DNA of 64,000 nt from Rhodococcus sp. KRD197 (GCF_017168235.1 NZ_JABFAO010000006.1:1-64000); one strand, 5' to 3'; positions 1 to 9,159 are shown, counted from the first letter of the stretch. Numbers and translations: made by a program. The notes: generated by a model not told the origin, from the sequence alone.

Positions 1-749
1 GATCTAACCTTAGGAGTCGATCTTCTCTCCAGGGCCATACAGTGATCACCCACCAGCGGCTCGGTGATCAGCTTTCTCCGACTAACTTCGCTACTCTCGG
101 AGACTCGCCGATCAAGTCCCATTAGGGTCGTGAAGGAGCACATGGAATCGGGTGCCGGCCTGGTGCTGGTGCGTCGGTTCGAGTACGCCTTGGCTCGGCG
201 TTTGACCTGTGAGGCAGCGTCGAGTTGGTTGGCGAGCGACCGGGCGCGGCCCTCGATTTTCCTGTCACCGGCGCCGGCGAGTGTGGCGGGATCGGCACAC
301 AGGCGCTCGTCGATGGTGCCTCGATCCTCGGCCGTCAGACATGCCGTTTCACGGACGAGAATCATGGCGCGCCATTCGTTGAGGTCCCCGGCGCGCAGCC
401 GGGCCATCGTGTGTGGCATCTCGTGAACGAGTGCCCGCGCGAGACCGAGATGTGTGCCACCTCGGTGGGGAGATTCGCGTCGTGCAAGCCCGATCTGCGA
501 GGCAATGCCTCTGCGCCACTGAGGCTTCGGCTTGCCGCGCTCTTTTCGCTCGTTGCTGATCGTTATCGCAACAGCGTCCGTGACCACGGCCTGAGCTGCG
601 ACGCACGCGCACTTCGCCGTTTCGAGCGCCGAAATGATGTCGATGCCGGTGGCCGCGTCGACATCGAACTGAGCCCGTTGCACACGCGCGACGAAGACAA
701 GCACGTCCTGTGCCGTCAAAGCGATGTCCGATGCCAGATTCGTAACCAC
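1..749 (-). CDS. DUF222 (13E12-repeat) family protein, partial, possibly degenerate 3' part
   Basis: The reading frame is open from a GTG at 749 (preceded by a GGGGGG stretch) to the left edge, about 249 codons. The first ~205 residues look like the DUF222 domain found upstream of HNH nuclease domains in actinobacterial 13E12-type repeat proteins: an N-terminal helical part with FDVDAATGIDIISALE, then a region with RALVHEMPHTMARLRAG and LTAEDRGTIDERL, then RRTSTRPAPDSM. After about position 120 the protein stops resembling the family (the usual TALLPVAQG-like stretch is missing) although no stop occurs. The copy may therefore be truncated or recombined. Any HNH domain would lie outside the window. 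Function of DUF222/HNH proteins is generally unknown; they are multi-copy in actinobacteria. Confidence 0.6.
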   Translation of the reverse strand, partial: MVTNLASDIALTAQDVLVFVARVQRAQFDVDAATGIDIISALETAKCACVAAQAVVTDAVAITISNERKERGKPKPQWRRGIASQIGLARRESPHRGGTHLGLARALVHEMPHTMARLRAGDLNEWRAMILVRETACLTAEDRGTIDERLCADPATLAGAGDRKIEGRARSLANQLDAASQVKRRAKAYSNRRTSTRPAPDSMCSFTTLMGLDRRVSESSEVSRRKLITEPLVGDHCMALERRSTPKVR

Positions 750-842
750 AAGCCCCCCATGTGAGTCGAACGTATGTTCGAGTATAGGGCAGCGTAAGCG
801 TTCGAACAAGCCTTTTCTGCGCGCGTACGAGCCGTCGATGGA

Positions 843-1244
843 TCAGGCTCGATTGGGATGCCAGGACGAGATGGCCCAGATGACGATGACGTTCAAGACG
901 ATGAGGATGATCGACCACCACGGGTAGTACGGCAGCGATAGGAAGTTCGCGATGAGCGAGAGGGCCGCCAGTGACAATGCGACGACTCGGGCCCAGGTCG
1001 CGGTCATCATCATGCCGATCGCGACTGCTACTGCGAGCACGCCGAGGACGATATAGATCCAACCCCATGTGGTGAGGTCCAACTTGTAGATGTAGTCACC
1101 CGGCGTCACGAATATTTCGTCTTTGGAGACGCCGGCGATACCGCGCAGGATGCTCAGCATGCCTGCCACAAGTAGCAGGATCGCTGCGAACATGGTGATG
1201 CCTGCGGCAAAGCCCTGGCGGACTGGATGCGACGTGGTTGTCAT
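843..1244 (-). CDS. DUF7144-like small membrane protein
   Basis: A 133-residue protein with four hydrophobic segments (about residues 15-35, 52-75, 80-100, 105-125) and a conserved-looking GDYIYKLDLTTWGWIYIVLG stretch between TM1 and TM2. This pattern is typical of the small four-helix DUF7144-type membrane proteins of actinobacteria. The ATG at 1244 overlaps the stop of the upstream AI-2E family gene by 4 nt (ATGA), so the two are probably translationally coupled. Earlier in-frame starts lie inside the upstream gene and were rejected. No catalytic motif is visible; the role is unknown, with an envelope or stress function only an inference. Confidence 0.75.
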   Translation of the reverse strand: MTTTSHPVRQGFAAGITMFAAILLLVAGMLSILRGIAGVSKDEIFVTPGDYIYKLDLTTWGWIYIVLGVLAVAVAIGMMMTATWARVVALSLAALSLIANFLSLPYYPWWSIILIVLNVIVIWAISSWHPNRA

Positions 1245-2362
1245 GGTGTGTCCTTTTCGTCGGTGTCGGTATCTGACTGGGATGGGTCTTTCTCGGGAAG
1301 TGGGCCGCCGATCAGCACATCGACCCAACGTGTCGATGGGTCGATATCCAACAGCAGGGCCTTGACGAACAGGGTCAGCGGAATAGCGAGAATGGCACCG
1401 AGGCCGCCGAGGACCCAAGTCCAGAAGACCAGCGACAAGAAGGTGATGGTGACGCTCAATCCGACTGCGTCACCGACGATTTTCGGTTGGATGATCGACT
1501 GGATGACGAAGTTGATCACGCTGTAGACGACGATCACCCACACCATCAGCATCGGTCCGCTGTCGAGCAGCGCCATCAGCGCGGGCGGGATCACGCCGAT
1601 GACGAAGCCGATATTGGGGATGTAGTTGGTGACGAACGCCAGTAACGCCCACAACACCGGCAGCGGAACGCCCATCAGCCACAGCGCGCCGCCGTCGATA
1701 ACTGCGACGATCGCACCGAACACCGTGGAGACCACCAGGTACTTGCGGGTGCCATGGGCGAAATTGGCCAGCGCCTGGACGGCGGCGGGGCGGTGTGACG
1801 CGACCACGGCCAGTCGCTCACGGATACTCATCCCGTCGACCGCCATGAACAGCAGGAGGACGACGACGAAGGCGAGGTTGGAGAACAAATCGACGACTCC
1901 GCCGAGTAGCGTCTCGAGCAGTCCGACGGCTCTGCTGACGTCGATGCCCTGCAGTGCCCTGTTGATCTGGTCGATGCTGACGCCCGAGTATGCGAGCCAG
2001 CCGCGCGCGTGGTCGAGCAGTTCCTCGAGCTGGTCGGAGTAGACCGGTAGCTGTGAAGCCAGTTGCGCAACCGACAGGGCCAGCGCGCCGACGAGTGCCA
2101 CGAGGATGAGCATTACCGCGCTGAAGGCAGCGAGCATGCCCAGCCAACCTGGCCAGCCGCGTTTGCGCGCCCAATCCTGGATCGGCTGCACGGTCACGGT
2201 CAGTATCAAGGCCAGGAAAGTCGGCCCGATGACACTGGAAAATAGAGTGATGCCGGCAACGGTGACAACCACGGCGGCGAGCGACAACAGCACGACAAGG
2301 CCGCGGGGAATCGCCCAATCTTGCCCGACTGGCCCTGCTGTTGCTGGGCTCGGTGCCCGCAT
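1241..2362 (-). CDS. AI-2E family transporter (PerM-type membrane protein)
   Basis: A 373-residue polytopic membrane protein. It starts with paired hydrophobic helices (about residues 20-90), continues with a soluble amphipathic stretch (~95-150), then five or so C-terminal helices including the family-typical TNYIPNIGFVIGVIPP loop near residue 245. It ends in a hydrophilic acidic tail (PSQSDTDTDEKDTP). The family (AI-2E transporter, PF01594) includes TqsA and PerM of E. coli; substrates are mostly unproven. The ATG at 2362 has an AAGGAG six bases upstream. It is first gene of a two-gene operon with the DUF7144-like protein and is divergent from the DUF389 gene. Confidence 0.88.
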   Translation of the reverse strand: MRAPSPATAGPVGQDWAIPRGLVVLLSLAAVVVTVAGITLFSSVIGPTFLALILTVTVQPIQDWARKRGWPGWLGMLAAFSAVMLILVALVGALALSVAQLASQLPVYSDQLEELLDHARGWLAYSGVSIDQINRALQGIDVSRAVGLLETLLGGVVDLFSNLAFVVVLLLFMAVDGMSIRERLAVVASHRPAAVQALANFAHGTRKYLVVSTVFGAIVAVIDGGALWLMGVPLPVLWALLAFVTNYIPNIGFVIGVIPPALMALLDSGPMLMVWVIVVYSVINFVIQSIIQPKIVGDAVGLSVTITFLSLVFWTWVLGGLGAILAIPLTLFVKALLLDIDPSTRWVDVLIGGPLPEKDPSQSDTDTDEKDTP

Positions 2363-2570
2363 CGCTGCTCCTTGGTCGAGGGATTGCCCCGTGCGAGTTG
2401 ACGATAAGGACTACCGGCGACCGACCGGATCCCCCGATACGGGTGAACTCGAGCGGCAAGTCTGTTGGGACTCATCCCATTGGGATGATGCGCAAGGACA
2501 GTGATGTCGCCGACGATGATCGACAGGATGTCGGACGGATGGTGGATAGGCGAGGTTCGAAAGGATCGCG
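2363..2570. promoter_or_regulatory. Divergent intergenic region with short palindrome
   Basis: This 208-bp gap separates the divergently transcribed AI-2E and DUF389 genes and must contain both promoters. A 7-bp inverted repeat with a 1-nt spacer (CATCCCA-T-TGGGATG, around 2475-2490) is the only clear symmetry. It could be a small operator. No convincing -35/-10 pair was recognised by eye. Confidence 0.35.
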
Positions 2571-3545
2571 ATGCTGGAACATCTGGTGCCGACCGATCAG
2601 CGTCGAACGTTGGACGAGCTGACCGACAAACTCGATCTGTCGGTCGGCCAGGTCACCGCGAAGCGGTCGGCGTTCTGGATCATGTTGGTGCTGTCCGGTG
2701 TCATCGCAATCTCCGGTGTCATCGGTGATTCCTCTGCCACGGTGATCGGCGCAATGATCGTGGCGCCGTTGTCGACGCCGATCCTCGGCGTCGCGCTGGG
2801 CGTGGTGACCGGCCGTTCCTCGCTGATAGGCCGCAGTCTGTTGCTGGTGACGGGCGGCGTTGTGGTGGTCGTCGTGCTGGGGTTCCTTTTTGCGCAACTG
2901 CTGCCGAATCCGGGCAACGTCTTGTCCAATGCACAGGTCCTCGGTCGCACGTCGCCGACGCTGATGGACCTGACCGCCGCGCTGGCCACCGGCCTGGTCG
3001 CGGCAGTTGCGGTCACCCGACGTGACGTCGGTGACGTGCTCCCCGGCGTCGCGATCGCGATCTCGCTGGTGCCGCCGCTGGGAGTGGTCGGCGTCTGCCT
3101 CGGCTCAGAGGTTCCCTCTCTCGCGTTCGGCGCATTCGTCCTGTTCGCTTCGAACGTGCTCGCCATGATCATCATGGTGACGACGGTGTTGCTCATCGCT
3201 GGCTACGCGAGCGACGCTGACGCCTCGACTGCTCGGCGCGGCCGCGCCTACCTCGTGCTCGGCGCGGCGATGGTGCTCGTCGTGGTGCCGTTGGTGATCA
3301 ACTCGCTCTCGAGCCTGTGGGCCGGGCAGATCGCCGATGCGGCCCGCGACTGGCTCCGCGACGAGCCGGGTGCACAGGTCGTCGACGTCACCTTGCACGG
3401 CGATACCGCTACGGTCGCTGTGCTCGGGCCCGACCCACTACCCTCAGTGCAGCAATTGCAAAGCAGCGTCGACGATCTCATGCCGTGGAACCCGAACATC
3501 GTCATCGTCCACACCGTCGGAGCCCGACTGCAACAGGAGCGATGA
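2571..3545 (+). CDS. DUF389 domain-containing membrane protein
   Basis: A 324-residue protein. After ~30 polar residues it shows the DUF389 core: a helix pair FWIMLVLSGVIAISGVIGDS, then ATVIGAMIVAPLSTPILGVALG (the characteristic GAMIVAPLSTPILG motif, residues ~60-75). Further membrane segments follow to residue ~245, then a soluble C-terminal domain (~255-324) with alternating beta-like strands. DUF389 (TIGR00341-type) proteins are found in many bacteria, with unknown transport or structural function. AAGGA lies seven bases before the ATG. Its neighbours are other small envelope or stress proteins. Confidence 0.88.
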   Translation: MLEHLVPTDQRRTLDELTDKLDLSVGQVTAKRSAFWIMLVLSGVIAISGVIGDSSATVIGAMIVAPLSTPILGVALGVVTGRSSLIGRSLLLVTGGVVVVVVLGFLFAQLLPNPGNVLSNAQVLGRTSPTLMDLTAALATGLVAAVAVTRRDVGDVLPGVAIAISLVPPLGVVGVCLGSEVPSLAFGAFVLFASNVLAMIIMVTTVLLIAGYASDADASTARRGRAYLVLGAAMVLVVVPLVINSLSSLWAGQIADAARDWLRDEPGAQVVDVTLHGDTATVAVLGPDPLPSVQQLQSSVDDLMPWNPNIVIVHTVGARLQQER

Positions 3546-3573
3546 CCACCGCGGGTGATCCCGTTCGACCACC

Positions 3574-3882
3574 TCAGCCGAGTAGCTTGGCCTTCGCAGC
3601 GGCGAACTCCGCGTCCGACAGCGCTCCCGACTGATGTAATTCGCTCAGCTTCGTCAATTCGGCGACTACATCGTTGCCACCGGAGGGCTGCTGAGGAGGT
3701 GGGGGAGGGGGAGTGTAGACAGGCGCCTGCTGTTCAGCTTGGGGCTGCTGTTCGGCCGCCTTTCTGCGCGCACGGTTGTTGACGGCATTGGAGGTGGCGG
3801 TCGCCGTTCCCGCGACGACCGCGGTCCGTGCCACAGTGCCCAGCAATCCCGGTCGCCCGCCACGGCCCATCCGTAGTGGCAT
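3574..3882 (-). CDS. SHOCT domain-containing small protein
   Basis: A 102-residue protein. A basic Gly/Arg N-terminus and a short hydrophobic Ala/Val segment (residues ~14-32) lead to a Gln/Pro-rich linker containing seven consecutive prolines. The C-terminal ~30 residues form a SHOCT module: VAELTKLSELHQSGALSDAE ending in FAAAKAKLLG. SHOCT modules are short helical oligomerisation units at protein C-termini. GAGAGGA lies just upstream of the ATG at 3882. It is 12 nt downstream of the DUF6325-like gene and likely cotranscribed with it. Confidence 0.88.
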   Translation of the reverse strand: MPLRMGRGGRPGLLGTVARTAVVAGTATATSNAVNNRARRKAAEQQPQAEQQAPVYTPPPPPPQQPSGGNDVVAELTKLSELHQSGALSDAEFAAAKAKLLG

Positions 3883-3894
3883 GTCGTTTCCTCT

Positions 3895-4335
3895 CTAGGT
3901 TTTGCTCGCTGCGGCCACAGCGGCCTCGACGGCGTCGCGCGGCACCCGAACATGCAGGGTCACTACACCTTTCGCTTCACGCACCGCCGCGGCCAACTTG
4001 TTGGCCCAGCTCTGTTCGAAGACCAGCACCACCGTCGTTGTCTCCGGTTCCATCGATGCTCTGACCATGTCGAGGTCGGTGTCGCTGACCAGGTCGATGT
4101 CTGCGGCGGTGAGTCCGGTCAGACCCACCGTCTCGAGGTCGTCGTCGATCTCACGTTCGGTGATCGCCCCGGATGTGTCCATCGACAGCACTATCAGGTC
4201 GAGTAGCGTCACTCGGCCGTCGCTGACCACCTCGGTGAGCGCGTCGGTGATCGCCGCGTCGATCGAGTTGCCGGGAAAGGTGAGTACGAGGAATTCGACC
4301 GGTCCCAGAACTGGTGTTGATCCCATGGGTGACAT
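3895..4335 (-). CDS. DUF6325-like small acidic protein
   Basis: About 146 residues starting MSPMGSTPVLGPVEFLVL; an alternative ATG three codons later (4326) is equally possible, and an upstream in-frame start at 4365 gives a basic extension I consider non-coding. The sequence repeats a pattern of a beta strand of the type GPVEFLVLTFPGN, a helix, then 'VTLLDLIVLSMDTSGAI' and a terminal half with VVLVFEQSWANKLAAAVREA. This resembles the DUF1269/DUF6325 family of actinobacterial stress-associated proteins. No enzymatic residues are evident. It is first gene of a pair with the SHOCT gene. Confidence 0.7.
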   Translation of the reverse strand: MSPMGSTPVLGPVEFLVLTFPGNSIDAAITDALTEVVSDGRVTLLDLIVLSMDTSGAITEREIDDDLETVGLTGLTAADIDLVSDTDLDMVRASMEPETTTVVLVFEQSWANKLAAAVREAKGVVTLHVRVPRDAVEAAVAAASKT

Positions 4336-4412
4336 GGTGCGCCGAACCCGGGCCGCGCGCTTCACCCGTACGAGGTGAATCGCGACCTCCGGGCGGCGCC
4401 TAGCCTCGTGGA

Positions 4413-5075
4413 ATGCGCTCTGTCATCGGCGACCTGCTTCCGCTGGCTATCGGTGTGGCACTGTCGCCGGTCCCGATCATCGCCGCGATTCTGATGATCA
4501 TGTCCAAGAATGCCGGCGGTGCGGCGAAAGGGTTCGTGGTCGGGTGGGTCGCGGGAATTCTGATCGTCACCACAGTGGTGACCCTTCTCGCGGGCTCACT
4601 GAGCGATTCTGGCGACGAAGACCCCGCGGCGTCGTCGACGTCGTGGGTCAAGATCGTGCTCGGTCTCGCGCTGGTGGCGCTGGCCGGGCGGCAGTGGCGG
4701 GCGCGCTCGGACACCTCGGCTCCGGGCTGGATGCAGGCGATCGACACTCTCACCGTGGTCAAGGCGACCGGGCTCGGCGCACTGCTGTCGGGGGTGAATC
4801 CGAAGAACCTTCTGCTGTGTGCGTCGGCCGGAGTCGTGATCGGTGCCGGGGGTCTGAGCACGGGTGGTTCGGTCACCGCGATTCTCGTGTTCACCCTGCT
4901 GGCCTCGACGACGGTTCTCGCGGTGGTGATCGGCTACCTGGTCGCCGCCGACCGGCTACGGCCAGTGCTGACCAGCCTGCGGGATTGGTTGCAGGCCAAC
5001 ACCCATGCGGTGATGGCGATCGTGCTGGTGGTGATGGGTTCCGTAGTAGTCGGCAGGGGAATCGGGGGTCTGTAG
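4413..5075 (+). CDS. GAP family (Sap-like) membrane protein
   Basis: A 220-residue protein with six predicted TM helices and the start LLPLAIGVALSPVPIIAAIL, typical of the actinobacterial GAP/Sap family. Founding members affect surface display of glycopeptidolipid or sulfolipid in mycobacteria; the general fold is LysE-like. The SGVNPKNLLLCASAG segment around residue 127-142 matches the conserved NPKNL motif. A short acidic loop (SDSGDEDP) interrupts helices 2 and 3. The upstream ribosome site is weak. What it moves here cannot be told from the sequence. Confidence 0.85.
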   Translation: MRSVIGDLLPLAIGVALSPVPIIAAILMIMSKNAGGAAKGFVVGWVAGILIVTTVVTLLAGSLSDSGDEDPAASSTSWVKIVLGLALVALAGRQWRARSDTSAPGWMQAIDTLTVVKATGLGALLSGVNPKNLLLCASAGVVIGAGGLSTGGSVTAILVFTLLASTTVLAVVIGYLVAADRLRPVLTSLRDWLQANTHAVMAIVLVVMGSVVVGRGIGGL

Positions 5076-5117
5076 TCGAAATGAGTCCGTCGAGTTCACC
5101 CGCATCGGGTGATCCGT

Positions 5118-5166
5118 TATACGCGGGCGGGGCCCTATGTTCGATCGAGCCGTCGTATACGCGGGC
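5118..5166. repeat. Direct repeat TATACGCGGGC in arylsulfatase upstream region
   Basis: The 11-mer TATACGCGGGC occurs at 5118-5128 and again at 5156-5166, 38 bp start to start, within the 183-bp gap before the arylsulfatase gene. The spacing approximates 3.6 helical turns. It could be a paired binding site for a regulator, but there is no adjacent regulator gene. Confidence 0.5.
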
Positions 5167-5258
5167 TGTCCACGGTGTCCGCTGCTGAGTCTCAGGTACC
5201 ACCACATCGCGGTCGGGTTGGACCCACGGACCCGACTGGGAAGCACTAGGAGTCGACC

Positions 5259-7625
5259 ATGGCAGAGAAGTCGAGCGTTGAACGAGGAAGCCTCCCGATA
5301 CCCGATCGCCAATACCTGGGTTTGGTGACCTACGACGCCAAGGATCCCGACACGACCTTTCCGCCTATCGAGCCGCTGTTGCCGCCGGAAGGTGCACCGA
5401 ATGTGCTGGTGATCCTGCTTGACGATGTTGGCTATGGCGCCAGCAGCGCCTTCGGCGGGCCCGTGGCGACACCGACCGCCGAACGGCTGCAGGGCGGTGG
5501 GCTTACTTACAACCGCTTCCACACGACAGCGCTGTGTGCCCCGACCCGCGCGGCCCTGCTCAGCGGCCGTAACCATCATTCGGTCGGTATGGGGATGATC
5601 ACCGAGACGGCGACGGCTGCACCTGGTTCGTCGGGGCTGCGACCGAACACCAAGGCCGCGCTACCGATGACGTTGAAGCTCAACGGGTACGCGACCGCCC
5701 AGTTCGGCAAATGCCACGAGGTGCCTCCATGGCAGACGTCACCGGTAGGGCCCTTCGACTCGTGGCCGACCGGCGGCGGCGGTTTCGAGTACTTCTACGG
5801 CTTCATCGGCGGCGAGAACAACCAGTACTATCCCGCCCTCTACGAGGGAATCGCTCCGGTGGAAGCCGATAGGACGCCGGAAGAGGGCTACCACCTCACC
5901 GAGGATCTCGCCGATCGCGCCATCGACTGGGTGCGCACCCAGAAAGCGCTGGCCCCGGAGAAGCCGTTCTTCGTCTACTTCGCTCCCGGTGCCACTCACG
6001 CGCCACACCACGTACCTCCCGAGTGGGCCGACAAGTATGCGGGCAAGTTCGCCGATGGCTGGGATGCCCAGCGCGAAGCGATCATTGCCCGGCAGAAGGA
6101 ACTTGGGGTGGTGCCGGCTGATGCCGAGTTGACGCTCCGACCAGATGTGATTCCGTCGTGGGATGAGATGAGCGACGAGCTCAAACCTGTACTGGAACGG
6201 CAGATGGAGGTCTACGCTGGATTTCTCGAGCACACCGACTTCCACGTCGGACGTCTCATTGATGCAGTGGAATCCATTGGTGCACTCGATAACACGTTGA
6301 TCTACTACATCATCGGCGACAACGGCGCTTCGGCGGAAGGCACCGTCAACGGCGCCTTCAACGAAATGGCCAACTTCAACGGGCTCGCTGCCATCGAGAC
6401 GCCGGAGTTCATGGCAGAAGTCAAGAACAAGCTCGGCGGCATCGACGCCTACAACCACTATTCGGTGGGTTGGGCATGGGCTATGTGCACACCCTTCCAG
6501 TGGACCAAACAGGTGGCTTCACACTGGGGTGGCACCCGCAACGGCACCATCGTGCACTGGCCCGAGGGCATCAGTAGCAAAGGCGAGATCCGCTCTCAGT
6601 TCACCCATGTGATCGACGTGGCACCCACGATTCTCGAAGCCGCCGGTATTCCGGCGCCGACGTTCGTCATGGGTGTTCAGCAATCGCCGATCGAGGGCAC
6701 GAGTATGACCTACACGTTCGACTCCGCCGACGCTCCTGAACGGCATGACCTGCAGTACTTCGAGATGGCAGGCAATCGGGGCATCTACTTTCGGGGTTGG
6801 AGCGCAGTTACCCGGCACAGCACGCCATGGCTGCCCAACGAAGTGCTCCCGGCCCTCGACGATGATGTATGGGAGCTCTACGACGGGCACACCGATTGGA
6901 CCCAGGCGAGGGATCTGGCAGCCGAATTCCCGGACAAACTCGCTGTCCTACAGCGATTATGGCTGATCGAGGCCGTCAAATTCAATGTTCTGCCGATCGA
7001 TGACCGCCGGTTCGAACGGTTGAACCCGACCATCGCCGGACGCCCGCAGCTGATCAAGGGCACCAAACAAGTGCTGTTTCCCGGGATGAAGCGGCTCAGC
7101 GAGCACAGCGTCATCGATATCAAGAACAGGTCCTTCAGCGTGACCGCCTCGATCGACGTACCTCACGAACACACCACCAATGGCGTGATCATCGCCCAGG
7201 GCGGCCGATTCGGTGGCTGGGCACTGTATTTCAAAGACGGATACGCGGCATTCGTCTACAACCTTCTCGGCATGACCGAGTTCACCACCACCGCAACCGA
7301 AGCTATCCCTGCGGGCAGCCACCAGGTTCGCGCTGAGTTCGCCTATGACGGAGGTGGGCTGGCCAAGGGTGGCGACGTGACTCTGTTCTATGACGGTGAT
7401 CCGGTCGGTGCAGGCCGGATCGAACAGACTCAACCGCTGATCTTCTCGGCCGACGAGACAACCGATATCGGCGAGGACTACGGCCTGCCCGTCAGTGCCG
7501 CCTACAGCGGCATCAGCAAATTCACCGGTCGTATCGACGTGGTCCAAATCGACGTCGGCGATGACGATCACTCCCATCTCATCGACCCCGCGGAGGTTGC
7601 CAGGGTCGCGATTTCGCGGCAGTAG
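5259..7625 (+). CDS. Type I arylsulfatase
   Basis: A 788-residue sulfatase that hydrolyses sulfate esters. The metal-binding pair of aspartates is in VLVILLDDVGYG (D55, D56), and the nucleophile motif is C93-A-P-T-R followed by AALLSGRN, the Cys-type site converted to formylglycine by a maturation enzyme. Further hallmarks are GYATAQFGKCHE (usual GKWH lysine/histidine region, here K-C-H), HAPHHVP, IGDNGASAEG and WPEGI. There is no signal peptide, so it is probably cytoplasmic, and the length is that of the long AtsA-like actinobacterial sulfatases with a C-terminal beta-rich domain (about 600-788). GGAG lies 10 nt upstream of the ATG. It probably supplies sulfur or clears aryl sulfates; no transporter is adjacent. 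Confidence 0.95.
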   Translation: MAEKSSVERGSLPIPDRQYLGLVTYDAKDPDTTFPPIEPLLPPEGAPNVLVILLDDVGYGASSAFGGPVATPTAERLQGGGLTYNRFHTTALCAPTRAALLSGRNHHSVGMGMITETATAAPGSSGLRPNTKAALPMTLKLNGYATAQFGKCHEVPPWQTSPVGPFDSWPTGGGGFEYFYGFIGGENNQYYPALYEGIAPVEADRTPEEGYHLTEDLADRAIDWVRTQKALAPEKPFFVYFAPGATHAPHHVPPEWADKYAGKFADGWDAQREAIIARQKELGVVPADAELTLRPDVIPSWDEMSDELKPVLERQMEVYAGFLEHTDFHVGRLIDAVESIGALDNTLIYYIIGDNGASAEGTVNGAFNEMANFNGLAAIETPEFMAEVKNKLGGIDAYNHYSVGWAWAMCTPFQWTKQVASHWGGTRNGTIVHWPEGISSKGEIRSQFTHVIDVAPTILEAAGIPAPTFVMGVQQSPIEGTSMTYTFDSADAPERHDLQYFEMAGNRGIYFRGWSAVTRHSTPWLPNEVLPALDDDVWELYDGHTDWTQARDLAAEFPDKLAVLQRLWLIEAVKFNVLPIDDRRFERLNPTIAGRPQLIKGTKQVLFPGMKRLSEHSVIDIKNRSFSVTASIDVPHEHTTNGVIIAQGGRFGGWALYFKDGYAAFVYNLLGMTEFTTTATEAIPAGSHQVRAEFAYDGGGLAKGGDVTLFYDGDPVGAGRIEQTQPLIFSADETTDIGEDYGLPVSAAYSGISKFTGRIDVVQIDVGDDDHSHLIDPAEVARVAISRQ

Positions 7626-7649
7626 CCCGATCGATGTCGCCCGATACCG

Positions 7650-8942
7650 CTATCCCTTTCGACGCTCGGCGTGCAGTTCGATCCTTCTTCGCGAGTGCGG
7701 CGCCACCTCCAAGTTTTCGGGTGCGCCCTCGGGAAGGGTTGCCGCCCAACGGCCGTACCGGGCGGCCAGTGGCGAGGCGCTGAATCCGTGCGCCACGATG
7801 GACAGCAGCACTGTCACCGAGGCGACGTCCATCAGGTGATCGGTGACCGCGGTCGAGCCCAGTTCCTCGAGTGCGACGAGCGCGAAGATCACGGTGGCCA
7901 GCCCGCGCGGGCCGAACCACCCGACGAACAACACCGTCGGTAGTCTCGAGCCTCGGCCGGCCATTGCCACGGCGACGGGAACCATCCGGACCACGGTCAA
8001 CGCCCCGAGCGCGATCACGAATGTGCGGAAAGTAGCGTCGGCGAGTGCCGGTCTCACCAGTGCGGCGCCGAAAGCGATCCACACCAGGTAGGACGCGAGA
8101 AGCCCGGTGGTTTCGGTGAACTCGGTCTGTGCGCGCAATTCGGCGTTCGCGATGTAGCCGAAGATCATACCGCCGACGAAGGCTGCGACGAATCCGTTCC
8201 CCTCGATCGCGACGGCCGCGAAATAGCAGAGCAGCGCCAGCGCGAAGACGGCGACCTGTTCGGAAAGTCGTGATGTCCAATCGTGGCTGCGGCACCACCG
8301 CACCACCGCGCCGCCGCCGCCACCGACGGCGACCGCGACCGCGAGGGCGATCGACAGAGACCGAATGGAGTCGATCACCCAGTTCTGATCTCCCAGCTGT
8401 CCCGCTTCGGAGGCAACAACCACAATGAGCACGGTCACCACAGGGGTGGACAGACCGTCGTTGAGGCCGCTTTCCACATTCAGTAACCGGCGCACCCGGG
8501 ACGGTACCCGGGTGTCGGTGAAGACGGTGGCACCCAGCGCAGCGTCCGTCGGGGCGAGCAGTGCCGCGATCAATGCGGCTGCCGCCCAGCCGTGTTCGGG
8601 AAACATCCAGTACGCGAGCAGGGTCCCCGAGGCAATGGTGAGCGGCATCCCGATCAGAAGCAGACGCAAGGCGGGGCCGCGATCGACGCCGACTTGTCGC
8701 ATATGCAGGTGTGAGGCGTCGGAGAAGAGCACCAAGACCAGGGTGACCTCCGCGATGGGGAGCAGCCAGTGGACGTCCGGGGTCAGCGGGACGAGTCCGA
8801 AACCGGTGTCGCCGGCGAGCACACCGACCGCCACGAACACCATCGGCGCGGTGACGTTCGACCGAGCCAACCGGGTTGCCGTGATCGAGTAGACGAGCAC
8901 CGCGCCCAGCACCAACAGGAGGATCGCCGTCTGATCGTCCAT
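7650..8942 (-). CDS. CPA1-family Na+(K+)/H+ antiporter (NhaP-like)
   Basis: About 430 residues, 12 or so TM helices. The ATG at 8942 was chosen because it is preceded by GAGGAG, giving an N-terminus MDDQTAILLLVLGAVLVYS that begins directly in TM1; an upstream in-frame start at 8972 would add ten basic residues. Family motifs are ALLAPTDAALGATVFTD (helix 5) and LLNVESGLNDGLSTPVV, containing the TDAALG and ESGLNDG signatures of CPA1 exchangers. The C-terminal tail is short and hydrophilic. It stands alone, tail to tail with the sulfatase. Confidence 0.93.
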   Translation of the reverse strand: MDDQTAILLLVLGAVLVYSITATRLARSNVTAPMVFVAVGVLAGDTGFGLVPLTPDVHWLLPIAEVTLVLVLFSDASHLHMRQVGVDRGPALRLLLIGMPLTIASGTLLAYWMFPEHGWAAAALIAALLAPTDAALGATVFTDTRVPSRVRRLLNVESGLNDGLSTPVVTVLIVVVASEAGQLGDQNWVIDSIRSLSIALAVAVAVGGGGGAVVRWCRSHDWTSRLSEQVAVFALALLCYFAAVAIEGNGFVAAFVGGMIFGYIANAELRAQTEFTETTGLLASYLVWIAFGAALVRPALADATFRTFVIALGALTVVRMVPVAVAMAGRGSRLPTVLFVGWFGPRGLATVIFALVALEELGSTAVTDHLMDVASVTVLLSIVAHGFSASPLAARYGRWAATLPEGAPENLEVAPHSRRRIELHAERRKG

Positions 8943-9159
8943 CGCTCCTCGTCTCGGCGGCGCCGTCGCCATTCGCCCTCATACGCACCGTAGACGGCGC
9001 GGACTTGCCAGTCCTCATCCGTTACGGGCGACCACTCGGCTACGTCGCGCAACAGTACGGCCTGAGTTCTCCGAAGTTGTCGATTTCGGATCTGGATTCG
9101 GTGGGCGCCGGATTCCATGATCCGGGGCATTGCTGTTGCTACGGGCGTAGCTTGGCAGC

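Noticed and set aside
349..1068. A 239-codon minus-strand ORF overlapping the first two genes
   Set aside because: It is Arg/His-rich without any hydrophobic or domain pattern and is in another frame of the DUF222 and DUF7144 genes; a GC-rich shadow.
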